A stretch of 64,000 nucleotides of DNA, from the NCBI GenBank assembly GCA_018398585.1, contig JAGTTD010000010.1:20706005-20770004 (forward strand), given 5' to 3'. Source of the DNA: Simmondsia chinensis. Taxonomy: Eukaryota > Streptophyta > Magnoliopsida > Caryophyllales > Simmondsiaceae. The notes under the pieces are model-generated. The model saw only the letters and a program-made list of their open reading frames with translations. It was not told where the DNA came from and did no database searches. Position 1 is the first letter of the stretch. Each line of letters opens with the position of its first letter. Below are positions 1 to 10,766 of this stretch, one piece after another. Both the position numbers and the translations under genes were made by a program.

Positions 1-149
1 ATGCATCTCCTTGTTTTGACTTTGGCTAAGGGAGCCATTTTTGAAGAAGCCATATCCTTGAGAAGATCCCTGAAAAAAGATCTAAAGGTGTCTCCATTTT
101 TTGCTAGGGAACTCGAAGTTCTTGAGGAGGTGCTCTTAAAGGTGAACCA

Positions 150-530
150 AGAGGTTTCAACCCTTCTTTAGAGGAAATGACATTGCATTGATATCTAAGT
201 CATTTAGCTAGACTAAGAGGCTTACGGTCGTTTTATGAATAGCTTCAAGCAGCTAGAAGGATCCAGGACCATCAAGCTTGGGGGATCAGAAGTCTGGAAG
301 ACGAGATCCATCACTTGGAGGAGAGGTTAAGTCTCCTTAAATAAAGAGCTACTCTCCTTCAGACAACATCTTTCTCAAGGTTCAGCAGTTGGAGGACTCG
401 AAGAGGCCACCCTCAAAAAGAATAATAAAGTGATTCGAGAAGAAGCTCGCTCCTTGGATTGTGAGCTAAATGCCATAACTAGCCAACTATCTCGATATAG
501 GAATCTTTAGTGAGAATTAGGACTCAACTC
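150..530 (+). pseudogene. Remnant of an antisense accessory ORF of M1 (coiled-coil C-terminus)
   Basis: Read on the plus strand with a few stops, this stretch gives an E/L/R-rich helical sequence, for example LARLRGLRSFYE near 203 and SLEDEIHHLEERLSLL near 288, which looks like a coiled coil. It lies antisense to M1 just beyond the integrase C-terminus. That is where several Tat-lineage plant elements (Grande is the known case) carry an extra antisense ORF. A 3'-UTR-like A+T-rich tail follows. No domain is recognised with certainty, stops interrupt it, and its N-terminus is outside the window or lost. It could instead be an unrelated coiled-coil gene fragment. Confidence 0.35.
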
Positions 531-1073
531 TTTTAATTTTTTATTTCTTGTAAAGAGATTTTGGCTATACAAGTTACTCACTTGTGATTTTTGCATGTAA
601 GCCAAGTACTCTCCCACAATTAATGAAATAACATTTTTCCAATACGTCTCTCAAATTGGTGATTGTTTTTCTTTTTCTTTGTTTTCCGATCATAAGGGTC
701 ATGGTGTTGATCCTCAAGATACTAATATTGAAATTGAGTCCACAACTCTGAGAATCTGTACTTAAGGACATCCGTGTTAGAATCCCAGATTGATGGCACA
801 TATTTCATTAGGAACCTTCTAATAATAGCCCTCGGGTGTGTTCTTCCATCTAGGTCTTGGAGTAAGTACGCATTACCTCTAAACAACTTGATGACTCTAA
901 ATAGGCCTTCCTAGTTTAGGGAAAATTTATCAAAGACACCATCCTTCTGGTTAATGGGCAAAACTACTTTCTAGAACAAATCTCCTAAGTTAAAAGACCT
1001 AGGCTTGACCTATTTGTTATAGGCTTTGGGCATCCTCTTCTTTTGTGTTTCCAGCTCATGAATAGTGTCAAGC

Positions 1074-1475
1074 TGTTACGAATTAATAAATTTTACTTGT
1101 AATGCATTTTAATTTCTTAGTATTACTTTTAATTAGAGTCTATATGATGTAAAACAATTAAATTAGCACCGGGTAAAGTGGATTTAAGCATCAATACCAG
1201 CTGTGCACGCTGGCAGCCTGTGCAATTCGGTTAGAATTAGTTACAACAAGGGGGGTGTGTGGCAGATTCTCTAGCTGAAGGTTTTGATCTGAATTCTTGC
1301 TTAAATGGTGAACTTAAGGTGTAATTTTGGGTATGAAATGAAAAGAAATCTTTCCTAAGGGAAATTCTCTAATTCTCATCTCCTTTCCCTACTTTCTCAT
1401 CCCCTTCACTTCTTTTCTCATCTCAAACTCTCTTCTACAAGGTTAGGTATCCAAATTAATTTTGGAAAGCTAACA
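1074..1475 (+). mobile_element. Solo LTR of the R2 family
   Basis: A 402-bp segment begins TGTTACGAATTAATAAATTT and ends GCTAACA. It is flanked by a perfect 5-bp target duplication, CAAGC (1069-1073 and 1476-1480). It matches the LTRs of R2 at 33728 and 37303 closely at both ends but differs internally: the GGCGCC and GGCGGGAAA motifs of R2 are not kept here. No internal region is present, so this is the product of LTR-LTR recombination. It interrupts the M1 integrase C-terminal coding region. Confidence 0.9.
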
Positions 1476-1882
1476 CAAGCCTAACTTGGTCTAAGTTAGT
1501 TAGTCTATCCATCAGAGCCTGCTCATACTCAAGTTTAGAAAACCTAGGCTAATAGATTGAACCGTTACTTCCATAGGGAGCACAACATCATGGTCATATG
1601 TCAAATGGAAGGGATTTGTCCCAATTGCATCTCTTTTGGATGTATTGTAAGCTCAAAGGGCATCCAGTAGTAATTCACGCCACTTCCTGAGATTGTCCCC
1701 AATCATATTTTTCAATTTTTCCCTTCAAAATCTTATGCGTTGACTCTTCCTGTCCATCAGCATGAGCATAGTAAAGGTTTGAGTTCAGGATTTCTATGTT
1801 GAAACCCTTGGTAAACTCCTTATCTTCAACTCTATTGAACCCTCTAGCTTGGTCTACGGTAGCGGTTTATGGGACACCAAAC

Positions 1883-2222
1883 TGTTAAGATCGAGATTGA
1901 ATCTTGATCTTAACCTAAGGAACAAGAATAAGGGATGAGAAAGAATTGATAAGAGATGAGAAAAATAGAGAGAACAAGATGAGGAGAAGAGTTTATCTCG
2001 AAGAGATGGATTATTTTCATTAAATACCTTCACCAAACACAAGATCAACCAATATAAAGGGAAATTGAAACAAGCCATCAATTTCCTAACAACAATCCTA
2101 ACTCCCGCCAAAACCAACTACCAGGTAGCAACTAACTAGTTCTTGGCGCCAAAAAAGTAATTCAAAACAATACAAACCAAAAGCGAATTATTACATCAAA
2201 ATTATCAAAGGAAAACGTAACA
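1883..2222 (-). mobile_element. Solo LTR in the M1 integrase core
   Basis: A 340-bp LTR in minus orientation is flanked by CAAAC (1878-1882 and 2223-2227). On the minus strand it starts TGTTACGTTTTCC and ends GATCTTAACA. It carries a TTGGCGCCAA box (plus-strand 2143-2152), a TTTTGGCGGGAG box (plus-strand complement at 2102-2113) and a TCTCATC-rich tail, like the chromovirus LTRs elsewhere in the window, although it is not a close copy of any of them. The host integrase sequence is continuous across the duplication when compared with M2 at about 42380. Confidence 0.92.
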
Positions 2223-2901
2223 CAAACCTACATAGGATGTACTCTTTGGTAAAATCAATCACATCTTGCTGATTGATGTTCCTATATGGCTTAGCCTCCA
2301 CCAAGTTTGTGAAATAATTTGTGGGCACGATAATGTAAGAGTGTTGCATGCTAGAAGGAGGGTTAATTTGTCCCATGATGTCCATTGCCTAAACCCTAAA
2401 TAGTTAGGGTTTAACAATAGCATGTATTTCAGCTGCAGGGACTCTTGGTACATGACCATGTCTTTGGCATGCTCTGCACTCCTTGGCATACTTAATGCAG
2501 TCATCCATCATTGATGGCCAGTAATAGCCATAACGTCTAATAAGCCAGTATATTTTGTTGCTAGCTAGATGGAACCCACAGATACCTTCATGAGCTCTTA
2601 CCATTACTAGCATGCAAGGCAATTGAAAAGCACTTCTCTAGCATTCCTTTTATATAGATCTCCAGATTCCTCATCAAGATGGAATCAATGAGCCCTCATC
2701 TTCTTTATATTCTTAACGTATTGTTGAGGGTTCTTAAAGAAATCCATTAGAGGCTTCCTCTAGTCCTCACATTGACTTAGGACAGTTTGATGGGTTTCAA
2801 AGCATTCCAAGTGTTCACTTGGCACTACTTTGTTCTCAAGACCAAAAGACTAGATGTCACTATCTAAGACCTTGGTTTTAATGACCATGGTTTCTTCATA
2901 C

Positions 2902-4369
2902 TGATGCGTCTAGTACTTACACATCTTTTAATTGTTATTTTAATTATTTTGCACCTATTTAATTATAGTTCTACACTCATTTTGGTAATTTTTATGATTA
3001 ATAGGGTTGAAATTAAAGCTATGGAAATTGTCAAATTTGGATACAAATAAGATAAATTCGACACTCAAACAATTAAATCGGGACAACAACGTATAAGCTC
3101 GGCCCGCTCTGACCCGACCCGCACCGCTACAATTACCCAAGCCCAACAGCAAAGCAGGCCCAACCCAATAGCCCCTGTTTACCGTCACCAACCTCGGCCC
3201 AAACCAGCCACGACCAGCCCAATTCGACCTTTAGCCCACAACACCACCATCACCAACCTCAGCCCGTTTCAGCCCAGACCTGCGTCTTATTCAGGCCCAA
3301 CACCCACTCCGACACCGTCAACCACCAGCAGGCCTATCATCAACCCATAACCTCCAGCCCATCATTTCGGCCCAGATTCGGTAGGGCTTAGAGAGGAGGA
3401 AGAAGAGTCAGTTTCGGGGGGGGGGTGGGGGGTGTGGTTTAACAATTGGAGGGGTCGGTCGTCTCTGAGTTATGCACCACCGCCTTATTTTTCTCTTTCT
3501 CCTGTCAGCTCTTTCTCTCTTTTTTCAGATTTTTATTTTTCTCTCCTTTTTGTTAAATTGGAACAAGAGCTAAATTAGCGTGAAGACTGACATGAGTTCG
3601 TTCATCTCCTTCTTCACCAGATCATCCTTGATGGAGAGCTAACTTGCTCACTGGGGTTATATGAAATCTTACCCTTTACTTTTGTTTACTTTTAACTTGG
3701 GTTAATTTGATTGTTTACATGAATTGCTTGGTTGAGATAAATACTTTGAAGGATTATATTTTTTTTGTTTATTCAATTGATATGATAATTGAGTTTGTAA
3801 CCTTTAATTGTTGATATTGATATTTATAAATTAATTCTTTGTGCGTGTAGCCTTAGGATTAATTAATCAAACAATAGTATTAACCGAATTGTTAATTAAA
3901 GCCTATCTTCCCTATGCTTTAGTTAGATAGGGTTAATACATAATAATTAATAATACGTTAGGTAGATCCCATTTTCCTTGTGCTTTAGTTAGATAGGGTC
4001 AATACGCAATACTAACAACATTACCTTAGTAGGTTGAAGCTTGTAGCCTAAACTACTACCCGTGTGACAATCAATAATCCCAATTTAAGAGTTAACGCAA
4101 AAATAATCGGCTAATGATGGATTCGAAACCCCAGGCTCCAATTTAATACACGTTCCCGATTAGTAGCAGATTACTTTAGTTTAATTGTCGTTTTCTAGAT
4201 TAATTAACACAAAGATATCACTTTTCCTTAAATCAATTTAGGTCGTAGATTAAATTCACGCACTCTTAGCCCCTGTGGTTTGACACCCTCTCGCCCTATA
4301 CTTCAATTTAGGTGTGTTTAATAAATAGGGTTTTATATTAAATTTTGATAAACGTGGAAAAACAAATCA
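2902..4369 (+). repeat. Athila-like element 5' LTR
   Basis: A 1468-bp LTR begins TGATGCGTCTAGTACTTAC and ends AACAAATCA. It is largely collinear with the 3' LTR at 9308. It contains a guanine run interrupted by one T at 3416-3437, followed by a CT-rich block. The duplicated host bases CATAC lie immediately to its left. Confidence 0.93.
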
Positions 4370-4375
4370 GGATTT

Positions 4376-4393
4376 TGGCGTCGTTGCCGGGGA
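4376..4393 (+). promoter_or_regulatory. Athila-like primer-binding site (tRNA-Asp)
   Basis: TGGCGTCGTTGCCGGGGA lies six bases downstream of the 5' LTR. It differs at one position from the tRNA-Asp-complementary site typical of Athila elements. It would prime minus-strand DNA synthesis. Confidence 0.85.
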
Positions 4394-4741
4394 CTAGGCA
4401 ACATTCGTGATTTTGTTTTTGTGATTTTCTTTGATTTTTAACTTCCAATTTCTTCTTTAAATTTTAAATTATTTTATTTTATTTTTTTCAACCTAGGATT
4501 TGAAATCTTAATTTGATTCTTAATTTGGAATTTTAATTTTTAATTCTCATTAATTGTTATTGTCTCTTTTCTAAAAAAAAATTATTTTGTTTTTATTAGC
4601 ATTATTTTTCTTGTGATTTTCGTGCATAAGTAGATTTTAGGGTATCTTGTTATTTGTCTTTTTTTTTAGATTTGTTTTGTTTGTTTTATTTGTTTTGCTT
4701 ATTTAATTTTTAATTTACTTACTTCGTGTGGTTAATTGTTC

Positions 4742-5630
4742 ATGCACGGTGGTCGCTCTTTGTCTCTTGTCCTTACCATATTCGACCCTAAAATTGAAAG
4801 AACTTTCAGAGACCTTAGAGCCCAACACCGAGCAAAATCTGCTAGTGCTAACTCTGATTTAGTAATGGATGACGAACAACAACCACGTACACTTATGGAC
4901 TACTTTATTCCCACCACATATGCTTCACCCTCATGCATTAGGTTTCCACCAATAGCTCATCAGTTCGAGCTTAAGCCACATACCATACAGATGCTTCCTT
5001 CATTCCATGGCTTAGGTAATGAGAACCCGTACACACACTTGGACAGTTTCTTGCAGGTTTGCTCAACCTTTAGGATTCCTAACGTTAGTGATGATGCCAT
5101 CTTACTTCACCTCTTTCCTTTCTCTTTAAAGGAAAAGGCAAAGTATTGGTTAGGCACCTTACCTAGTGGGACGATTAGTACCTGGACTCAAATACAACAA
5201 GAATTTCTTAAGAAATTCTATCCCATGAGTAAGACTAACACTGATAGGAGAGCCATTAACACCTTCGGCCAAATTCCTCCTAAGGAGTTTCACGAGAGTT
5301 GGGATAGGTTTAGGGAACTCTTACGAGCTTGTCCACATCATGCTATCCCTAAATGGCAACTAGTCCAAAATTTCTATTAGGGGTTGAATGAGAAGGGTCA
5401 ACAAACTGTTGATGCCTTGTGTGGTGGTAAGTTCCTTAGAAAGAACGAGGATGAGGCGTGGGAACTGTTTGAACTTTTGAATGAGAATTAACAACAATCT
5501 GCCGCACATGCACATCTTAATGCTACTCTGTTAAATAGAGGAGTAAATGAGATTGCTCACACCTCCATCTTAGATAAGAAAGTAGACTATCTTGCCTCTT
5601 CCGTAGAGCAGTTAACTTCCTATTTAAGAT
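4742..5630 (+). pseudogene. Athila-like gag (capsid part)
   Basis: From the ATG at 4742 the frame is open for about 212 codons and then meets a stop near 5378. It continues in the same frame (GLNEKGQQTVDALCGGKFLR) past a second stop near 5490. The core has the Athila-type gag pattern: FELKPHTIQMLPSFHG, then LHLFPFSLKEKAKYWLGTLP, and TWTQIQQEFLKKFYP. This family's gag forms the particle and binds the element RNA. A second ATG at 4865 gives a shorter alternative start (MDDEQQPRT). The two in-frame stops mark a decayed gene. Confidence 0.85.
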
Positions 5631-6467
5631 GACATTGGCCCCCTCTATTATACCTAATGTGTCTCATGTTTCAAATGTGCATAATGCTTGCTCTTCATGC
5701 TCTAGTGTCTCTCATTCTACACATGACTGCCCCTCTACTTCACCTCATGTGGAGTGGTCGGAGGAACAAGTCAATGCAGCCCAAGGATTCTCACGAAACG
5801 ACCCATACTCTAACACGTACAATCTGGGCTAGAGAAACCATCCTAACTTCTCCTGGAGGCAAGGAGGAGAAGGACAGTTTATGCCACAACAACAGAACCC
5901 ACGACCTCAACAATCTTGTATGCCCCAGCCTACGGTTTTCAACCGCAAGGGCATGCTTCTGACTACTCTCAACCTCCTAATTTGAGCTCTAATTCGAATT
6001 TTGAAGAAAAGGTTTTGAGTGCACTGAAAGGTTTAGAAGTTAATTCCCAACTCCTTCACTCCCATACATAATCGATTTCAAAGCTAGAAACACAAATAGG
6101 TCAACTAGCTAACACTCTGAGTAGGAGAGATGAGGGAAGACTCCCTAGTTAGGCTGTAGAGAACCCTAGGAACTGTGTAAGACAAGACAACTATCCTTCC
6201 CAGTAAGAACAAGCAAAATCTATTACAGTGTTGAGAAATGGGAAGGAGATTAACAATGGGGTGAGTGCTGAAAGTGAAGTACCCATGAGTCGTGAGGAAG
6301 AAGAGAAGAGCAAGGAGAGAGAAAAGGAGACCGATGAGGTCATGCACCCTTCTCCCATTCCTAAAGCCTTTGATCTTCCCTCGTCATATGAGCCTAGAGT
6401 ACCCTTCCCCCAAGCTTTAGTTGCACCACATCCAAATGGGAAGGACAAGAAGGGGGAAGACATTTAG
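5629..6467 (+). pseudogene. Athila-like gag C-terminus with zinc knuckle
   Basis: A reading frame continuing the gag contains CSSCSSVSHSTHDC (about 5689-5730), a CX2CX4HX4C nucleic-acid-binding knuckle. It is followed by NDPYSNTYNLG and NHPNFSWRQGG, a stretch common to plant Athila gag proteins. Stops follow at about 5830, and further frame changes precede an acidic, E/K-rich linker (6228-6467) that leads into the protease. It is one decayed polyprotein region, not a separate gene. Confidence 0.75.
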
Positions 6468-7160
6468 GCAAGTAAAGATAAACATTCCCCTTCTTGATGA
6501 GATTAAACAGATCCCGGCCTATGCGAAGTTCATTAAGGATCTACTGGACCAAAAGAGGCAATCTAGAGCACATCTGCCTAAAAAAGTGTTTTTAGCCGAG
6601 CAAGTGAGCTATATTCTGAAGTGTGACACTCCAGTTAAGTATAAAGACCCTGGTGTCCCCACCATCTCTTGTTCACTTGGAGACTACCCGATTGATAAAG
6701 CCTTACTGAACTTAGGAGCGAGTGTCAACATTATTCCTTACTTGGTTTATGAGAAGTTAGGCCTGGGAGAGTTGCAACCCACCACGGTGACCTTGCAGTT
6801 AGCGGATAGATCAACTAGGATCCCCCGTGGTGAGCGGATTAACGTGCTAGTGAGAGTAGACACAGCCATGTTTCCTGTTGATTTGCTTGTGCTAGATATG
6901 GACCATTCTAGTCATTCGAAAAAAATATCCCTGTCATTCTAGGTCGACCTTTCTTAGCGACGGCCAATGCTACCATTAACTATAGATCCGGGGTAATGGA
7001 TGTTAGTTTTGCAAACATGACTATTAGGTTAAACATTTTTAAGGCTTCTTTGTCACCCACTAGTGACGATGAGTCAGAGTATTTTTGTGTGGATACTGCA
7101 GATGGTTTGGTGGACCAAACACTCTCCTCTACCCTAATTAGCGACCCTCTTGATTAAAAT
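6421..7160 (+). pseudogene. Athila-like aspartic protease
   Basis: The translation contains IPAYAKFIKDLL, then ALLNLGASVNIIPYLVYEKL, KLGLGELQPTTVTLQLADRS, FPVDLLVLDM and, after a frameshift near 6920, ILGRPFLATANATINYRSG. This is the Athila/gypsy retropepsin pattern. The usual catalytic motif DLGAS reads NLGAS, so the active-site aspartate is lost. The frame then runs to a stop near 7157. In the family the enzyme would cleave the gag-pol polyprotein. The frameshift and missing aspartate indicate an inactive copy. Confidence 0.85.
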
Positions 7161-7254
7161 GTAAAACCTTCTAAAGAGATGCAACGAAGGTTGAACTCGG
7201 ACATTAAAGAAGTCTTGGGCTGGGAGAAGAATCATGATGTTATGGTTTAGGAGG

Positions 7255-7646
7255 AAATTGTACTAGGCCATAGGTTGTCTAAGGAGGGTATTGAGGTTAA
7301 TAGAGCTGCGATAGATTTGAATGTGAACTCGCCCCCTCCCTCAAATGTGAAGCAAATTAGAGCCTCTCTAGGTCGTGGGAGTTTCTATAACGCATTCCTT
7401 AATGATCGTGGGAAGTTAGCTAGACCATTGACTAGTGTGCTATCTAAGGACATATTAGTTGAGCTGAATGAGTCTTGGTTAGACGCTTGTCATAAGCTTC
7501 GATCTACACTTGTTATTGCCCCCATTAGGCATCCACCTGACTACTCTCTCCCTCCTGAAATCATGTGTGACACTTCTGATTGCGCTGTAGATGTTGTCTT
7601 AGGTGAGCTCGATGAAGTTTTTCCTTTGGTTGATGCCATTACTTGA
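7255..7646 (+). pseudogene. Athila-like pol remnant: RT connection and start of RNase H
   Basis: After a stop near 7248, the frame VLGHRLSKEGIEVNRAAIDL begins at what would be the thumb/connection of reverse transcriptase. It continues through SLGRGSFYNAF, ARPLTSVLSKD, PIRHPPDYSLPPEIMCDTSD and AVDVVLGELDE, the start of RNase H with its catalytic-Asp region. The fingers and palm of RT, including the YxDD box, and all of integrase are missing. A deletion between 7160 and 7255 and another after 7646 explain this. The remnant is non-functional. Confidence 0.82.
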
Positions 7647-8603
7647 TCTTCGCTAGACCCATTGCATCCGGCTGAAGGCGTAAAACTTAGCGCTCCTAGG
7701 AGGCAGCTTAGGTTTGTTATTTCTTGTTTTAATTTAGTTTTTAACCTTATTAGTTGCTTCGAGGTTTGTTTTCTATCTTTTCAGGTTCTTGCGTCGGGTT
7801 GAAGGATTCCTATATGTATGTCCACGACGTCTCGTTAGGTTGTATTGCTCCATCTCACCTATCTCTTGCACTTTAATGATTGATGTTGTCGTATTGAGGA
7901 TAATGCATGATTTAGATGTGGGGGAAAGGCTCATTTGCATGTGCTCATTTTTTTTTTGGTCGAATTTTTAAAATTTTGAACATTTTATTGTGCATTTTGA
8001 GCGTGCATTATAACCGTTTAACCAAGTGCTCCCTGATCGACGCATATGTTATGATGACAGTGGGATTAGTTGTTTATTTCATTCTCTTAATTCCATGAAG
8101 TTAAATGATTCTACTTCATACTTGTTAATGAGTATTGTTGATTATTGTTGACATTAATGGGTTCTACTCATGCTGCTCACATATTCACTAAGCACAGGAC
8201 TTCCATGTTGCAGAAAATTTGAAGAATTTGAGTAAACAATCCTATATATCTTGCGTTTTGCAAGCCTGCCCAATTGGTTTATCCTAATCCCTGCCCTTGA
8301 TGTTATGTAAAGTACTGGTTGGTCAATGTCAATTGTAATGATTAAGTACGTGTTATAAAAAAAAAGTCCAAAAACGGACAGAAAGGAAAGAGAAAACAAA
8401 AGGGAAAAAAAAAAGAAAAACAAAGCGTTGCCTCCAAAAAAAAAAGGCAAAAAAAAGAAAAAGTGAAAACTAGTGTACATTCATACAAAGATGTTCTTTT
8501 GTGCTATACTGAGGTCAGAATGTTGTAAAGTGGTCACTTATATGCCACTTAAAATTTCTCTATGTATAGGCATGTGTTTAGGTGATTCAGTGGTGCGGGT
8601 GTA
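7647..8603 (+). other. Non-coding 3' region of the Athila-like element
   Basis: No gene is seen. The segment has GCGCTCCTAGGAGGCAGCTT (about 7690) and AGGATAATGCATGATTTAGA (about 7898), blocks that recur downstream of pol in Athila-type elements. A purine-rich A run follows at about 8357-8467. Short open frames here are chance. Confidence 0.6.
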
Positions 8604-9347
8604 CAAAACCTTTATATATTTGGTTGGAAGCGAGAATTTGAGGAGATTCTGTGGCATGAAATCCTATTCACTTTCACCTGTGCGTTGCTTGAGTAATTCC
8701 TATTAGTTGATACAAGGTTAATGAAATTCTATGACGAGTTTTGAAGTTTAATCATCTAAATTCATGGAATTGAAGAATGCTCCAGATGATTTAATCTTGT
8801 CTTGAATTATGTTATAGGTGTTAATCTCGGAAAACTTGGTAAAGGTTGGGATAGTTGGGGTAGTTGGTTACTATAGTCTTTATGTTAAATCATATGCTTT
8901 GCTCCAGGACTAGCAAAGGTTAGGTGTGGGGGTGTTGATGAGTCTTGTATTTACGCATCTTTTAATTATTTTGCGCAAAACCTTTATGTATTTGGTTGAA
9001 AGCGAGAATTTGATGAGATTCGGGGGCATGAAATCCTATTCACTTTCACTTGTGCATTGCTTGAGTAATTCCTATTATTAGATACAAGGTTAATGAAATT
9101 CTATTACAAGTTTTGAAGTATAATCATCTAAATTCATGGAATTGGAGAATGCTCTAGATGACTTAATCTTGTCTTGAATTGTGATTTAGGTGTTAATCTC
9201 GGAAAACTTGGCAAAGGAAGGGATAGTTGGGGTAGTTGGTCACTGTAGTCTTTATGTTAAATTATATGCTTTGCTCGAGGACTAGCAAAGGTTAGGTGTT
9301 GGGGTGTTGATGCATCTCGTATTTACGCATCTTTTAATTATTATTTT
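8604..9347 (+). repeat. 372-bp tandem duplication across the polypurine tract and LTR edge
   Basis: Copy 1 (8604-8975) and copy 2 (8976 to about 9347) both begin CAAAACCTTTAT and run in parallel through AAGCGAGAATTTGA, AATCTCGGAAAACTTGG and the polypurine tract. Copy 1 contains the tract at 8920-8935 followed by 40 bp of LTR start (8936-8975). Copy 2 contains the tract at 9292-9307 followed by the real 3' LTR. Confidence 0.9.
9292..9307 (+). promoter_or_regulatory. Polypurine tract of the Athila-like element
   Basis: TTAGGTGTTGGGGTGT abuts the 3' LTR. The duplicate tract at 8920-8935 reads TTAGGTGTGGGGGTGT and may be the less mutated version. It would prime plus-strand DNA synthesis. Confidence 0.75.
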
Positions 9348-10761
9348 AATTATTTTGCACCTATTTAATTATAGTTCTACACTCATTTTGGTCATTTTTA
9401 TGTTTAACAGGTTTGAAATTAAAGCTATGGAAATTGTCAAATTTGGATGCAAATAAGATAAATTCGACACTGAAACAATTAATTCGGGACAACAACGTAT
9501 AAGCTCGGCCCGCTTCGACCCGACCCGCACCGCTATAGTAACCCAAGCCCAATAGTAAAGCAGGCTCAGCCCAACAGCCCATGTTCACCGTCATCAACCT
9601 CGACCCAAACCAGCCACGACCAGCCCACGACACCACCATCACTTACCTCAGCCCGTTTCAGCCCAGACCTGTGTCTTGTTCAGGCCCAACCCACACCAAT
9701 ACCGTAAACCACCAGTGGGCCCATCATCAGCGCATAACCTCCAACCCAACATATCGGCCTAGATCTGGTAGGGCTTAGAGAGGAAGAAAAAGAGTCGGTT
9801 TGGGGGGGGGGGGGGAGGGGATTTAAATTGGTGTTCGATTTGAGGGGTCGGTCGTCTCTGAGTTCTGCACCACCGCCCTATTTTTCTCTCTCTCCTCTCA
9901 GCTCTTTCTCTCTTTTTCAGATTTTTATTTTTCTTTCTTTTTCGTTAAATTGGAGCAAGAGCAAAATTAGCATGAAGACCGACATGAGTTCGTTCATCCC
10001 CGTCTTCACTGGATCATCCCTGATGGAGAGCTAACTTGCTCTCTGCGGTTAGATGAAATCTTAGCCTTTACTTTTGTTTACTTTTAATTCGGGTTAATTT
10101 GATTGTTTACATGAATTGCTTGGTTGAGATAAATACTTTGAAATATTATATTTTTATTGTTTATTCAATTGATATGATTATTGAGTTTGTAACCTTTAAT
10201 TGTTGATATTGATATTTATAAATTAATTCTGTGTGCTTGTAGCCTTAGGATTAATTAATAGAGCAATAGTATTAACCGAATTGTTGATGAAAGCCTATCT
10301 TCCCTATGCTTTAGTTAGATAGGGTCAATACGTAATAATTAATAATACGTTAGGTAGAGCCAATTTTCCTTGTGGTTTAGTTAGATAGGGTCAATACACA
10401 ATACTAATAACATTACCTTAGTAGGTTGAAGCTTGTAGCCTAAACCACTACCCGTGTGACAATCAATAATCCCAATTTAGGAGTTAACGCAAAAATAATT
10501 GGCTAATGATGGATTCGAAACCCCAGGCTCCAATTTAATACACGTTCCCAATTAGTAGTAGAGTACTTTAGTTTAATCGTCATTTTCTAGATTAATTAAC
10601 ACAAAAATATCACTTTTCCTTAAATCAATTTAGGTCATAGATTAAATTCACGCATTTTTAGTCCCTGTGGTTCGACACCCTCTCGCCCTACACTTCAATT
10701 TTGGTATGTTTAATAGATAGGGTTTTGTATTAAATTTTGATAGACGTAGAAAAACACATCA
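9308..10761 (+). repeat. Athila-like element 3' LTR
   Basis: A 1454-bp LTR starts TGATGCATCTCG and ends AAACACATCA, followed by the target duplication CATAC. It is collinear with 2902-4369 with scattered substitutions and small gaps. It carries a long guanine tract at about 9803-9820. Confidence 0.93.
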
Positions 10762-10766
10762 CATAC

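Larger units (their letters stand above)
770..2901 (-). pseudogene. M1 integrase (interrupted by two solo LTRs)
   Basis: The minus strand encodes a Ty3/gypsy integrase. The zinc-binding H2C2 segment (about 2404-2640) reads YGYYWPSMMDDCIKYAKECR, then ACQRHG. The catalytic core follows at 2385-2223 (FTNLVEAKPYRNINQQDVID) and 1877-1481 (VDQARGFN, then NIEILNSNLYYAHADGQEES with the core Glu). The C-terminal part at about 1060-770 ends KYVPSIW. Insertions at 1074-1475 and 1883-2222 sit between these blocks, and the reading resumes across each duplication. Stops and frameshifts show that it is inactive. M2 at 42053-42950 is a close relative and helped fix the joins. The segment 2750-2901 continues towards the second RNase H. 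Confidence 0.85.
2902..10761 (+). mobile_element. Athila-like LTR retrotransposon, full length but internally deleted
   Basis: A 7860-bp element has LTRs of 1468 and 1454 bp and a perfect CATAC target duplication (2897-2901 and 10762-10766). The LTRs start TGATGC and end ATCA. The primer site is complementary to tRNA-Asp, as in Athila elements, and the gag and protease are of Athila type. Reverse transcriptase is reduced to its connection region and integrase is absent, so the element cannot be autonomous. It inserted into the M1 region between integrase and the second RNase H. A 372-bp tandem duplication lies next to its polypurine tract. Confidence 0.92.

Noticed and set aside
1854..2117. 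87-codon minus-strand open frame
   Set aside because: It lies within the solo LTR at 1883-2222 and has low-complexity composition; not a gene.
7789..8706. Several short frames in the Athila-like 3' region
   Set aside because: No similarity to integrase or other domains; the region matches the usual non-coding tail.
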